Positions 1-6,568 of a DNA stretch of 8,355 bases are shown piece by piece. The stretch is from Bacteroidota bacterium (GTDB lineage Bacteria > Bacteroidota > Bacteroidia > Chitinophagales > Chitinophagaceae), in NCBI GenBank assembly GCA_023429365.1, contig JAEYVW010000289.1, positions 1-8,355 on the forward strand, written 5' to 3'. How positions within the stretch are numbered: position 1 is the first letter of the stretch; every line of letters starts with the position of its first letter. Position numbers and translations under genes: made by a program. The notes under the pieces are model-generated. The model saw only the letters and a list, made by a program, of their open reading frames with translations, was not told the origin of the DNA and searched no databases.

Positions 1-1
1 T

Positions 2-100
2 TTAAAGGAATTTATTGATATCGTATACATTCGTCGCGCCAAAAATAAGCATCCTGGTTATTCCGGCATTGAAAGGTTTGTGTTTGATTTTTCAACCTGA
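2..100 (+). CDS. Possible 3' end of an unidentified gene (cut by window edge)
   Basis: An open frame enters from the left edge and stops at TGA 98-100, giving 32 residues that end in GIERFVFDFST. The residue mix (basic and aromatic, with an HPGYSG stretch) reads like a folded protein C-terminus rather than random frame. The stop lies 32 bp before the stop of the convergent aminopeptidase gene, a normal convergent arrangement. I do not recognise the family. With so few codons it could also be chance open frame. Confidence 0.4.
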   Translation, partial: LKEFIDIVYIRRAKNKHPGYSGIERFVFDFST

Positions 101-132
101 GTATTGCGCATCGTTGCACCCTATAAACCCAA

Positions 133-1425
133 CTACCGGCTTTTCATCAGGCTTTCGATATCATCCGCGGTAATTGGGATATTTTTCATCAGGTCTTTAT
201 TCCCATTTTTCGTGATCCAGACATTATTCTCAATGCGAATACCCATTTGTTCTTCTTCGATATAGATCCCGGGTTCTACCGTCAGCACCATGCCCGCTTT
301 CAGCGGTTCTGTCCGCGTACCCAGGTCGTGTACATCGATGCCGAGATGGTGGGAGATTCCGTGGTATAAATATTTCCGATAGGCCCGGTTTTCGGGATCC
401 TCATTCTTTACATCCGATTTTTTCAGCAGCCCAATTTTCAGGAATTGCTGCGTGGCCTCTTCTCCTACTTTATCGGTGTAGTCAATGATGTTGATACCCG
501 GCTTCAAAAGACTTTTTGCAAAATCGTGCAGATGCAGACAGGCATTGTAAACCGTTTTCTGCCGCTTTGTAAACTTCCCATTTACAGGCACCGTCCGGGT
601 AAGGTCTGCACAATAACCGCCATACTCTGCGCCGAAATCCATCAGGATTAGCTCACCATCTTTACACTCTTCATTATTGAATACATAGTGCAAAGTACGG
701 GCCCTGTCGCCGCTGGCAATAATGCTGCTGTACGCTTCCCCGGTAGCCCGCTGGCTGAGGAAAGAATGTACGATCTCGGCTTCAATTTCATATTCCATCA
801 CACCCGGTCTGATAAACTTCAACAGCCGGCGGAAAGTATTCTCCGTAATATCGATCGCTTTCTGCATGACTTCTGTTTCGAAAGAAGTCTTCACAGCCCG
901 CAGTTCCTTAAATATTTTCGCAGCTCTTTCAAACTGGTGCAGGGGATAACGCTTCTTCATATCCCGGATATACCGGTAGTCACGGGTCTGCAACAAACTT
1001 GCTTTCCGGTCATTCTCATTACTATCCAGGTAAATGATATCGGCCAGGTGTATCCAGGTTTGTAATACAGCGTCGATCGTATCAAGCCATACGATGGTTT
1101 CGATCCCGCTAAGTTGCCGTGCTTCATCCGCTCTCAACCTCTTGCCATCCCATTTTTCTTTCAGCTCATTGGGTCTTACCAATACCAGTACTTCACGATA
1201 CTTTGGATCTGGGTTATCCGGGAATAATATGACCATGCTGTCCTCCTGCGTCACACCGGAAAGCCAGTACAGATCACTATTCTGGCGAAATCGGTAGATC
1301 GCATCCCCATTGCTGGGTGTTTCGTCGTTGCTGACAATGATCGCGATCGCGTTTTTCTTCATCATACCTATAAACCGTTCCCGGTTTTTCCGAAATAGCT
1401 CGGGGTTGAGCGGCAAATTTTTCAT
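133..1425 (-). CDS. pepP: Aminopeptidase P family (Xaa-Pro aminopeptidase), M24B metallopeptidase
   Basis: This 430-residue protein should remove the N-terminal residue from peptides whose second residue is proline, working in the cytosol with a two-metal (usually Mn) centre. Residues 1 to about 150 match the AMP_N domain, including RFRQNSDLYWLSG near 45-57. Residues from about 180 form the pita-bread M24 domain. All five metal ligands of the family can be placed: D263 (LMDFG), D274 (ADLTRT), H359 (HGISHHLG), E384 (VEPGIYI) and E399 (GIRIEN). The accessory histidines expected from E. coli PepP also align as H246, H355 and H366. Length matches the usual ~430-440 residues, and there is no signal peptide. 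The start is the only well-placed ATG and gives a full AMP_N domain. It stands alone, convergent with the fragment on its left and divergent from pckA. Substrate range within M24B is inferred. Confidence 0.95.
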   Translation of the reverse strand: MKNLPLNPELFRKNRERFIGMMKKNAIAIIVSNDETPSNGDAIYRFRQNSDLYWLSGVTQEDSMVILFPDNPDPKYREVLVLVRPNELKEKWDGKRLRADEARQLSGIETIVWLDTIDAVLQTWIHLADIIYLDSNENDRKASLLQTRDYRYIRDMKKRYPLHQFERAAKIFKELRAVKTSFETEVMQKAIDITENTFRRLLKFIRPGVMEYEIEAEIVHSFLSQRATGEAYSSIIASGDRARTLHYVFNNEECKDGELILMDFGAEYGGYCADLTRTVPVNGKFTKRQKTVYNACLHLHDFAKSLLKPGINIIDYTDKVGEEATQQFLKIGLLKKSDVKNEDPENRAYRKYLYHGISHHLGIDVHDLGTRTEPLKAGMVLTVEPGIYIEEEQMGIRIENNVWITKNGNKDLMKNIPITADDIESLMKSR

Positions 1426-1509
1426 ACTTGATTTTTATTAGTCTGACCAGCCTGCAGAAGGATCGTTGATAACCAATTTCATCCGGCTGCTTAAAGCGAT
1501 AAAGATATA

Positions 1510-1531
1510 AAGGCCTGACCATTCAGGCTTT
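1510..1531. repeat. Inverted repeat / hairpin between divergent genes
   Basis: AAGGCCTGA, a four-base loop CCAT, then TCAGGCTTT form a 9-bp stem with one G-T pair. Read on the minus strand it is followed by a T-rich run, so in a pepP transcript it could lie in the leader or act as a weak terminator. As DNA it could be an operator. It is about 85 bp upstream of the pepP start. Confidence 0.5.
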
Positions 1532-1586
1532 AGAATTTAAGATTACCGATAAATGTATTTTATTAGGAATACCGGTCCAAAAAATT

Positions 1587-1621
1587 GATATTTTTCAATA
1601 AACTTAGATTTTTTTGAATAA
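1587..1621. repeat. Two 15-bp direct repeats with a 20-bp period upstream of pckA
   Basis: GATATTTTTCAATAA (1587-1601) and GATTTTTTTGAATAA (1607-1621) agree at 13 of 15 positions. They start exactly 20 bp apart, close to two helical turns, so both would face the same side of DNA. They lie about 80-115 bp upstream of the predicted pckA transcription start. Paired activator sites or phased A/T-tract bending are both possible. The simple AT-rich composition weakens the case. Confidence 0.4.
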
Positions 1622-1677
1622 CAACTAAATCCATGGTTTTTTATCGAAGTAAATTCAATGTGTCATGCGAACACCCG

Positions 1678-1710
1678 TTTGTATTTCCCATGATTTCTGT
1701 GTTATTTTTG
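1678..1710 (+). promoter_or_regulatory. Predicted Bacteroidota-type promoter of pckA
   Basis: The -33 element TTTG (1678-1681) and the -7 element TATTTTTG (1703-1710) both match the primary sigma factor consensus (TTTG ... TAnnTTTG) exactly, with a 21-bp spacer. Transcription should begin about 4-7 bases past the -7 box, near 1714-1717. This leaves a leader of only about 7-10 bases before the first ATG (1724), or about 20 before the second in-frame ATG (1736). Confidence 0.7.
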
Positions 1711-1723
1711 CTCTCCTAAACAA

Positions 1724-3340
1724 ATGATTGCAAATATGGCCAGCACGACCGTTTCTGTTCCCCGGGAAAACTTAAAAAGCCTGGGCTTGAAAAATTATGA
1801 AAACATTCATTACCAGCTGACACCTGAAGAACTGGTCCAGGATACATTAAGAACAGGAAATGGCGTTCTCAATGATACCGGTGCCCTCATAATCCATACC
1901 GGGGAATTTACCGGACGCGCCCCCAAAGACAAGTTTATCGTAAAGGATCCGGAGACTGCCGAACATATCCACTGGAATGATTTCAATATTCCGATCGATC
2001 AAAAATACTTTGATATCATCCGTGAAAAGATCCTGGACTATTATCAATCGTTGCCAGAGTTATGGGTCCGAGACTGCTATGCTTGTGCCGATCCCAGGTA
2101 CCGGCTTAACATCAGGATCGTGAATGAAAATCCGGCCAACAATCTTTTTGCCTACAATATGTTTTTACGTCCCGGGGAAGATGAGCTCGAAAATTTCAAC
2201 CCCGATTGGCAGATATATTCAGCACCAGGTTTGAAGCTTGATCCTAAAGAATGTGGCACCCGCCAGCACAACGCTGCGGTTGTTTCTTTCCGGGATAAAA
2301 CAATCCTGATTGCAGGAACGGGCTATACCGGTGAAATAAAGAAAGGAATTTTTACCATTCTCAATTATATCCTTCCGCAGCAAAAAAATGTGTTGAGCAT
2401 GCATTGCAGCGCCAACGTGGGAGAAAAAGGCGATACGGCAATCTTCTTTGGACTGAGCGGCACCGGTAAGACCACGCTGAGCGCTGACCCAAGTCGCAAA
2501 CTGATCGGTGATGATGAACATGGGTGGACAGATGACAATATTTTCAATTTTGAAGGCGGTTGTTATGCCAAAACCATCCATCTGACAGAAGAAAAAGAAC
2601 CCGAGATCTATAACGCGATCAGGCCAGGTGCCCTTGTAGAAAATACCCGTTTTTATCCCGGAACAAACAAGATCAGTTTTGAAGACGGCAGCATTACCGA
2701 AAATACCCGGGTATCTTACCCGCTGGATTATATCAGCAATGCGCAGGAACCTTCCATCGCCGGTTTGCCCCGGAATATCTTCTTTCTCACCTGTGACGCC
2801 TTTGGTGTATTGCCTCCTATCGCCAAACTGACGATTGGCCAGGCTATGTATCAATTCATTTCTGGCTACACAGCTAAAGTTGCCGGTACAGAAGCCGGTG
2901 TTACCGAACCCAAGCCTACATTCAGTGCCTGCTTTGGCGCGCCATTCCTGCCACTGCATCCCGGTAAATACGCCGAGATGCTTGGCAAAAAAATGTTGCA
3001 AAACAAAGTGAATGTATGGATGATCAATACGGGCTGGACAGGCGGTCCTTATGGTATTGGCAGCCGGATGAAATTGAAATATACCCGCGCCATGATTACC
3101 GCAGTTCTGGAAGGAAAACTGAACGATGCACGTTTCGAAACACATTCGATTTTTGATATGGCCATGCCCCTGGAATGTCCCGGCGTACCGGCGGAAGTGC
3201 TGAACCCACGCAACACCTGGACCGATCCATCAGCTTATGATGAAAAGGCCCGGTTCCTCGCGAAATTGTTTATTCAGAATTTTGAAAAATACAAAGACGG
3301 GGTGAGTGCCGAAATTATAGCTGCTGGTCCCAGGATCTAA
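1724..3340 (+). CDS. pckA: Phosphoenolpyruvate carboxykinase (ATP)
   Basis: PckA interconverts oxaloacetate plus ATP and phosphoenolpyruvate plus CO2 plus ADP in the cytosol. It works in gluconeogenesis, or in the reverse, CO2-fixing direction in many Bacteroidota. The 538 residues match the ATP-type family (E. coli 540). Visible motifs are R65 in FTGRAPKDK, Y201 and K206/K207 in GTGYTGEIKKG, metal ligand H227 in MHCSANVG, the P-loop GLSGTGKTTLS (243-253, K249), the kinase-2 metal site GDDEHGW (262-268, D264), and R329 in ENTRVSYP. All E. coli active-site positions I can recall have a counterpart. The N-terminus is uncertain: ATG 1724 gives MIANMAST, while ATG 1736 (residue 5) would start at MAST and leave a longer leader. 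The gene has its own promoter and a candidate terminator, so it is probably monocistronic. The choice of start is open; the function is not. Confidence 0.97.
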   Translation: MIANMASTTVSVPRENLKSLGLKNYENIHYQLTPEELVQDTLRTGNGVLNDTGALIIHTGEFTGRAPKDKFIVKDPETAEHIHWNDFNIPIDQKYFDIIREKILDYYQSLPELWVRDCYACADPRYRLNIRIVNENPANNLFAYNMFLRPGEDELENFNPDWQIYSAPGLKLDPKECGTRQHNAAVVSFRDKTILIAGTGYTGEIKKGIFTILNYILPQQKNVLSMHCSANVGEKGDTAIFFGLSGTGKTTLSADPSRKLIGDDEHGWTDDNIFNFEGGCYAKTIHLTEEKEPEIYNAIRPGALVENTRFYPGTNKISFEDGSITENTRVSYPLDYISNAQEPSIAGLPRNIFFLTCDAFGVLPPIAKLTIGQAMYQFISGYTAKVAGTEAGVTEPKPTFSACFGAPFLPLHPGKYAEMLGKKMLQNKVNVWMINTGWTGGPYGIGSRMKLKYTRAMITAVLEGKLNDARFETHSIFDMAMPLECPGVPAEVLNPRNTWTDPSAYDEKARFLAKLFIQNFEKYKDGVSAEIIAAGPRI

Positions 3341-3345
3341 GCGGC

Positions 3346-3382
3346 CGGGGTCGTGAAATGGCCCCGAACGGCACCATTTTTT
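3346..3382 (+). terminator. Candidate intrinsic terminator after pckA
   Basis: CGGGGTC (3346-3352) pairs with GGCCCCG (3360-3366) as a 7-bp GC-rich stem with one G-U pair, closing a 7-base loop. Six Ts follow at 3377-3382. The stem starts 5 bases past the pckA stop codon. The T run is 10 bases from the stem, further than in a textbook terminator, so efficiency is uncertain. Confidence 0.45.
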
Positions 3383-3405
3383 ATGATATTTCACTTTCCT
3401 GTTGC

Positions 3406-3413
3406 AACTTTTG
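3406..3413 (+). promoter_or_regulatory. Candidate -7 box of the DUF922-type gene
   Basis: AACTTTTG matches TAnnTTTG at 7 of 8 positions and would place the transcription start around 3418-3420, about 20 bases before the ATG at 3440. No good TTTG or TTG element lies about 20 bp upstream, so this is a weak call. Confidence 0.35.
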
Positions 3414-3439
3414 CGTATTGATCCCCGTTTATAGTCAGT

Positions 3440-3973
3440 ATGCGAAAAGTCTTAGCCGTTTCATTCCTCTTCTATTCCACCATTATTTTTGGCCAGTCGG
3501 ATCATGAAGAGCTAATACACTGGAGCGCTGACCGCAAACTTACCTGGACCGATTATAAAGGCACTGCCAAACCTGGTTCCGATGTAGCTGCCTCCACCGC
3601 TACCTACCTAGGCATTGAATACAGTTTCAATAGCAAAGGTTTTGGTTATAAGATCACCTGCAGCTTTTCGAAAACCAAATCATGGGGTCTGCACAAGACG
3701 GATTATATCCTCGCGCACGAGCAGGGGCATTTTGATATTGCCGAAATATTTGCCCGCAAGCTCAACCGGGAAATGTCGGTATACAAATTTGACAAGGATA
3801 ATTTCAAGGAAGACCTGAAAAATATCTACCAGCGAATAACTACGGAAAAAGAAAATATGCAAAATGATTATGATCGCGAAACCAATCATAGCATTTTGAA
3901 AGAAAAACAAATGGAATGGTTAAAGAAGATCACCCGGCTGCTTGATGAATATAAAAATTTCGCCGACTACTGA
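3440..3973 (+). CDS. Secreted DUF922-type putative zinc-dependent protease
   Basis: A 177-residue protein with an N-terminal signal peptide: basic MRK, hydrophobic core to about residue 17, likely cleavage before Q19 (FG|Q). It is therefore exported, probably to the periplasm. The mature part resembles the DUF922 family, with LTWTDYKGTAKPG at 34-46 and KTDYILAHEQGHFDIAE at 86-102. It contains an HExxH zinc motif, H93-E94-Q95-G96-H97. A second conserved-looking block, YDRETNH at 144-150, offers H150 as a possible third ligand. The C-terminal half is charged and helical. There is one cysteine and no lipobox. Substrate and role are unknown; protease activity is inferred from the motif alone. Its stop lies 27 bp from the stop of the convergent secreted-protein gene. 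Confidence 0.85.
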   Translation: MRKVLAVSFLFYSTIIFGQSDHEELIHWSADRKLTWTDYKGTAKPGSDVAASTATYLGIEYSFNSKGFGYKITCSFSKTKSWGLHKTDYILAHEQGHFDIAEIFARKLNREMSVYKFDKDNFKEDLKNIYQRITTEKENMQNDYDRETNHSILKEKQMEWLKKITRLLDEYKNFADY

Positions 3974-4000
3974 TCGATCACATATTCCGTTACCATCACA

Positions 4001-4636
4001 TTACTTCTCGAAATTCATCACCTGTTTACGGGCCACATTCCTGGCGCGTCCATTGGCATCAATGATTGGACTAAGCTTTGGTGCATCGAGCGTAAGCCTG
4101 TCTTTGATCTGTTGCTGCAGGAAGGAACTTTCGGGATCCACCGACACATTCTTTATATGAATATCACCATCGGGTTTGATATCGTATTCAACCAACACAT
4201 AGTAAGCGCCTTTCTTCACTTTAGGTGAGGGTATCACTTCTGACCTGATGGTAAGTGTAAGCGAGTCAATAAATGATTTCCAGACCGTATTGTTGTCCTT
4301 TGGTGTTGCATCCACTACCGGTGCGGTAAGCGCAGCCGTATCGGCGGCTGTAAGGGTAATAGCGGTGGTGTCTTCACCGGCAGCCAGTGCTTTTTCCTTT
4401 TTTATTGCCAGGGCTTCCTGCACAATTGAATCAGCAGTTACTTTTTTCATGGAATCCGCTGTGGCCAATTCGGCAGCCTTCATGGCCATGTTCTCCCGGA
4501 TGGTCGCACTATCCCCTTTCCGGATCACGGCACCGGTATCAGCTTTTAGTTTGCCACCATACAGAGCTTCTTTTAATGACTGGGATTGAGCTGATACAGC
4601 CAGGAATATCACAAATACAAACAGTAAGGCTTTCAT
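4001..4636 (-). CDS. Secreted protein of unknown function with TonB-C-terminal-like tail
   Basis: I place the start at the ATG whose A is at 4636, giving 211 residues, because it begins a clean signal peptide (MKALLFVFVIFLAVSA, likely cleaved before Q17). A GTG-initiated extension to 4687 would add 17 polar residues in front and spoil it. Residues 20-120 are low-complexity, rich in Ala, Thr, Asp and Lys, probably helical or disordered. Residues 144-211 read like the TonB C-terminal fold of Bacteroidota energy transducers: VEYDIKPDGDIHIKNVSV (149-166), a short helix, then NGRARNVARKQVMNF. No transmembrane anchor or proline-rich span follows the signal peptide, so it is probably not a working TonB but a periplasmic protein using that fold. 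It is the third gene of the minus-strand run, 91 bp after the kinase gene. Gene call firm; fold assignment tentative. Confidence 0.75.
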   Translation of the reverse strand: MKALLFVFVIFLAVSAQSQSLKEALYGGKLKADTGAVIRKGDSATIRENMAMKAAELATADSMKKVTADSIVQEALAIKKEKALAAGEDTTAITLTAADTAALTAPVVDATPKDNNTVWKSFIDSLTLTIRSEVIPSPKVKKGAYYVLVEYDIKPDGDIHIKNVSVDPESSFLQQQIKDRLTLDAPKLSPIIDANGRARNVARKQVMNFEK

Positions 4637-4727
4637 CTGAATACTTTTATCGTTATTGCCCTCAATGACCGGGCCCGGATTGCTCACAAGTTAGTTTTTC
4701 CCGGCAGATGGATAAGCCTAAAAACAG

Positions 4728-5363
4728 TTAAAATAGACCATAAAGCTGGGCATCTACCTTGGTAATGATCTCGCCCAGGTCTTCTTCCTTTTCCGCGAAT
4801 TTATTTTTATCCACATCAATGACCAGCAACTGGCCCTCTTTGTACCCATCTATCCATTTATTATAGTACTCATTGAGACGTTTCAGGTAATCAAGCCGGA
4901 TATTCTCTTCATACTCACGGCCTCTTTTCTGGATCTGGCCCACCAGGGTGGGAACAGAAGCATTTAAATAGATCAGCAGGTCGGGTGGCTGAACAAGTGT
5001 TTTAAGCGTCTGGAAAAAATTATAATAGTTGTCAAAATCTCTCTTGCTCATAAGTCCCATCTCGTGCAGGTTGGGAGCAAAGATATTGGCGTCTTCATAG
5101 ATGGTGCGATCCTGGATCACGGTCTCCGTGCCCTTTTGGATCTCCACTAGTTGCTGTAAACGGCTATTGAGGAAATATATCTGAAGATTAAAACTCCATC
5201 GCGGCATGTCCTCGTAAAAATCCATGAGGTATGGATTGTGATCCACATCTTCGAAATTCGGTATCCATTTGTAATGCTTGCTGAGCATTTCGGTCAGCGT
5301 GGTTTTGCCAGCGCCGATATTGCCCGCTACAGCGATATGTTTTGGTTTCTTCGTTTTTGCCAT
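4728..5363 (-). CDS. Deoxynucleoside kinase (deoxyadenosine/deoxyguanosine kinase type)
   Basis: This 211-residue cytosolic enzyme should transfer phosphate from ATP to the 5' hydroxyl of a deoxynucleoside in the salvage pathway. The P-loop is GNIGAGKTT (14-22, K20). E38 in NFEDVDHNPY fits the catalytic base position. DRT (85-87) with IYED is the DRS-type motif of the family. The LID region is KRGREYE (146-152), with R147 and R149 suited to bind phosphate. The region FNLQIYFLNSRLQ (58-70) matches the substrate-side helix. Length agrees with bacterial dAK/dGK enzymes. Sequence alone does not settle whether the preferred base is adenine, guanine or cytosine. It lies 82 bp downstream of trpS on the same strand and has its own candidate promoter, so it may be transcribed both ways. 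Confidence 0.9.
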   Translation of the reverse strand: MAKTKKPKHIAVAGNIGAGKTTLTEMLSKHYKWIPNFEDVDHNPYLMDFYEDMPRWSFNLQIYFLNSRLQQLVEIQKGTETVIQDRTIYEDANIFAPNLHEMGLMSKRDFDNYYNFFQTLKTLVQPPDLLIYLNASVPTLVGQIQKRGREYEENIRLDYLKRLNEYYNKWIDGYKEGQLLVIDVDKNKFAEKEEDLGEIITKVDAQLYGLF

Positions 5364-5397
5364 AAAAATCGGGGTCAGAGGTCTAAGGCCGGAAAGA

Positions 5398-5429
5398 TAA
5401 ATATAAAATTATCCTGAAAATACCGGCAA
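5398..5429 (-). promoter_or_regulatory. Candidate promoter of the deoxynucleoside kinase gene
   Basis: On the minus strand TTG (5427-5429), a 21-bp spacer and TATATTTA (5398-5405, 7 of 8 to TAnnTTTG) lie in the gap after trpS. An overlapping alternative, TATCTTTC, is at 5392-5399. The predicted start near 5391 would give a leader of about 28 bases. Confidence 0.35.
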
Positions 5430-5445
5430 TCAATTTAAACATGGG

Positions 5446-6450
5446 TTAGAAATACTTCATTCCCATGGCATGTCTTACCATGTCGATCGTGACAGCAGCA
5501 CTTTTTCGTGCTTTTTCGCGGCCCATTTCAATTACACCAGCCAGGTATTTTTCGTCCCGGTTGATGGCTTCAGCCTTTTCGCGGATGGGTCTGATGAACT
5601 GAACCATATCCTCCGCCAATTGCTTTTTCATATCACCGTAACGTATCGTGCAATTGTTGAAATCAGCATCGAATTTTTTCCATACTTCTTCGGGGCTCAC
5701 CAGTTTCATGAGCATAAAAATATTCTCGATATAATCCGGCTTTTCAGCATTCATCGATGTAGGACCACTATCGGTTTTGGCCTTCATTACTTTTTTCCGG
5801 ATCATGTCGTCCTCATCGGCGAGGTAAAGCGTTGCCATCTGGTTTTCGCTCTTGCTCATTTTGCCGGCGCCATCGAGACTTGGTACTTTCAACAGGTTTT
5901 CACCAAAATTAAAAGCATAGGGATCAGGGAACACTTCACTGTATCGATGATTGAATCGATCTACAAAATTTCTCGCGATCTCGAGGTGCTGCTCCTGGTC
6001 TTTTCCCACCGGCACATACTTCGCACGATGAATAAGAATATCAGCGGCCATCAATACGGGATAAGTCAGTAACCCTACGTTTACATTCTGCGGCTGTAGT
6101 CTTACTTTATCCTTAAATGTGGCTGTTTTCTCAAGTTCACCCTTATAGGCGAGCATATTCAGCAACATGTACAGTTCAGCAATCTCAGGAACCGAACTTT
6201 GAAGGTACAGGGCTGCTTTCTCCGGGTTGAGCCCGGCTGCGATGTTTTCAGCCAACACCCTGAGTACACTGCTTCGTAATTCCTTTGTATCCGGATGCGT
6301 GGTCAATGAGTGCCAGTCAGCTACCATGAAATAGCACTCATATTCATCCTGCATTTTTACATAGTTCTGCAACGCCCCGAAATAATTGCCCAGGTGCAAA
6401 AAACCGGTGGGGCGAATACCACTCATTACTTTTTCTTTCCCCTTCTCCAT
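5446..6450 (-). CDS. trpS: Tryptophanyl-tRNA synthetase
   Basis: TrpRS activates tryptophan with ATP and charges tRNA-Trp. The 334 residues match the usual bacterial length (about 325-350). The class I signatures are present: the HIGH-equivalent HLGN (19-22) within GIRPTGFLHLGNYFGAL and the KMSKS loop at 197-201 within DGAGKMSKSENQ. The stretch PVLMAADILIHRAKYVPVGKDQ... (131 onward) is the typical TrpRS active-site and ATP-binding segment with the specificity-region aspartate D137. The C-terminal tRNA-binding helices run from about 240 to the end. MEKGKEKVMSG is a natural start for Bacteroidota TrpRS, and no longer extension is likely because the gatC promoter region follows directly. It is the first gene of a three-gene minus-strand run. 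No second trpS or T-box leader is seen here. Confidence 0.97.
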   Translation of the reverse strand: MEKGKEKVMSGIRPTGFLHLGNYFGALQNYVKMQDEYECYFMVADWHSLTTHPDTKELRSSVLRVLAENIAAGLNPEKAALYLQSSVPEIAELYMLLNMLAYKGELEKTATFKDKVRLQPQNVNVGLLTYPVLMAADILIHRAKYVPVGKDQEQHLEIARNFVDRFNHRYSEVFPDPYAFNFGENLLKVPSLDGAGKMSKSENQMATLYLADEDDMIRKKVMKAKTDSGPTSMNAEKPDYIENIFMLMKLVSPEEVWKKFDADFNNCTIRYGDMKKQLAEDMVQFIRPIREKAEAINRDEKYLAGVIEMGREKARKSAAVTIDMVRHAMGMKYF

Positions 6451-6457
6451 AAGGCGG

Positions 6458-6465
6458 CGAAGATA
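6458..6465 (-). promoter_or_regulatory. Candidate -7 box of trpS
   Basis: On the minus strand TATCTTCG matches TAnnTTTG at 7 of 8 positions. It ends only 7 bases before the trpS ATG, so transcription would start within a few bases of the start codon. No -33 TTTG or TTG is visible at the right distance. Weak on its own, but similar in position to the gatC box. Confidence 0.3.
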
Positions 6466-6515
6466 GTAAAATCAGTGGTTGTCCTCGTAGCCACCAGCAT
6501 TTCCCCGGCTAATCT

Positions 6516-6562
6516 TAAATCCCCCTAAATCCCAACCGGATAGCTATCGGGTACAAATCCCC
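6516..6562. repeat. Short AAATCCC repeats around a palindrome
   Basis: AAATCCC occurs three times in 45 bp: 6517-6523, 6527-6533 and 6555-6561. The first two form a tandem with a 10-bp period (TAAATCCCCC then TAAATCCCAA). The third lies on the other side of the palindrome at 6535-6552. This could be a fragment of an interspersed intergenic repeat or a cluster of protein-binding sites. Confidence 0.45.
6535..6552. promoter_or_regulatory. Near-perfect 18-bp palindrome in the trpS-gatC gap, possible operator
   Basis: ACCGGATAGCTATCGGGT is self-complementary at all but one of its nine base-pair steps, with a perfect 10-bp core GATAGCTATC. It covers roughly -46 to -29 relative to the predicted gatC start, the place of the missing -33 element. 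A dimeric regulator site is one reading. A copy of a genome-wide palindromic repeat is the other. Confidence 0.45.
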
Positions 6563-6568
6563 AATTAC

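Larger units (their letters stand above)
1426..1723. other. Divergent intergenic region pepP / pckA
   Basis: This 298-bp stretch is clearly more AT-rich than the flanking genes and holds no credible gene. It contains a hairpin near the pepP side (1510-1531), a 20-bp-spaced direct repeat (1587-1621) and the pckA promoter (1678-1710). For pepP, the best -7 candidate on the minus strand is TATCTTTA at 1500-1507 (7 of 8 to TAnnTTTG). It has no clear -33 partner, so I do not list it as a separate promoter. Confidence 0.8.

Noticed and set aside
688..1065. 125-codon plus-strand frame inside pepP
   Set aside because: Antisense shadow; the pepP frame contains all catalytic residues, and this one has no recognisable domain.
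1277..1522. 81-codon minus-strand frame spanning the pepP start and upstream region
   Set aside because: About 60 percent overlaps pepP in another frame, the rest is AT-rich intergenic DNA, and the translation has no hydrophobic core or motif.
2219..3145. Long open frame (308 codons) antisense to pckA
   Set aside because: It lies wholly inside the strongly supported pckA gene, its translation is rich in Cys, Phe and His with no recognisable motif, and it follows from the codon bias of the sense strand.
4248..4668. Plus-strand frames (Ser/Ala-rich and Pro/Leu-rich) opposite the TonB-like secreted protein
   Set aside because: Their composition mirrors the low-complexity Ala/Thr/Asp middle of the minus-strand gene, and no initiation signal is seen.
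4637..4687. GTG-initiated N-terminal extension of the TonB-like protein
   Set aside because: It would put 17 polar residues before a typical signal peptide; the internal ATG at 4636 is the better start.
5470..6072. 200-codon plus-strand frame inside trpS
   Set aside because: Antisense shadow of trpS, with a Phe/His-rich translation and no family pattern.
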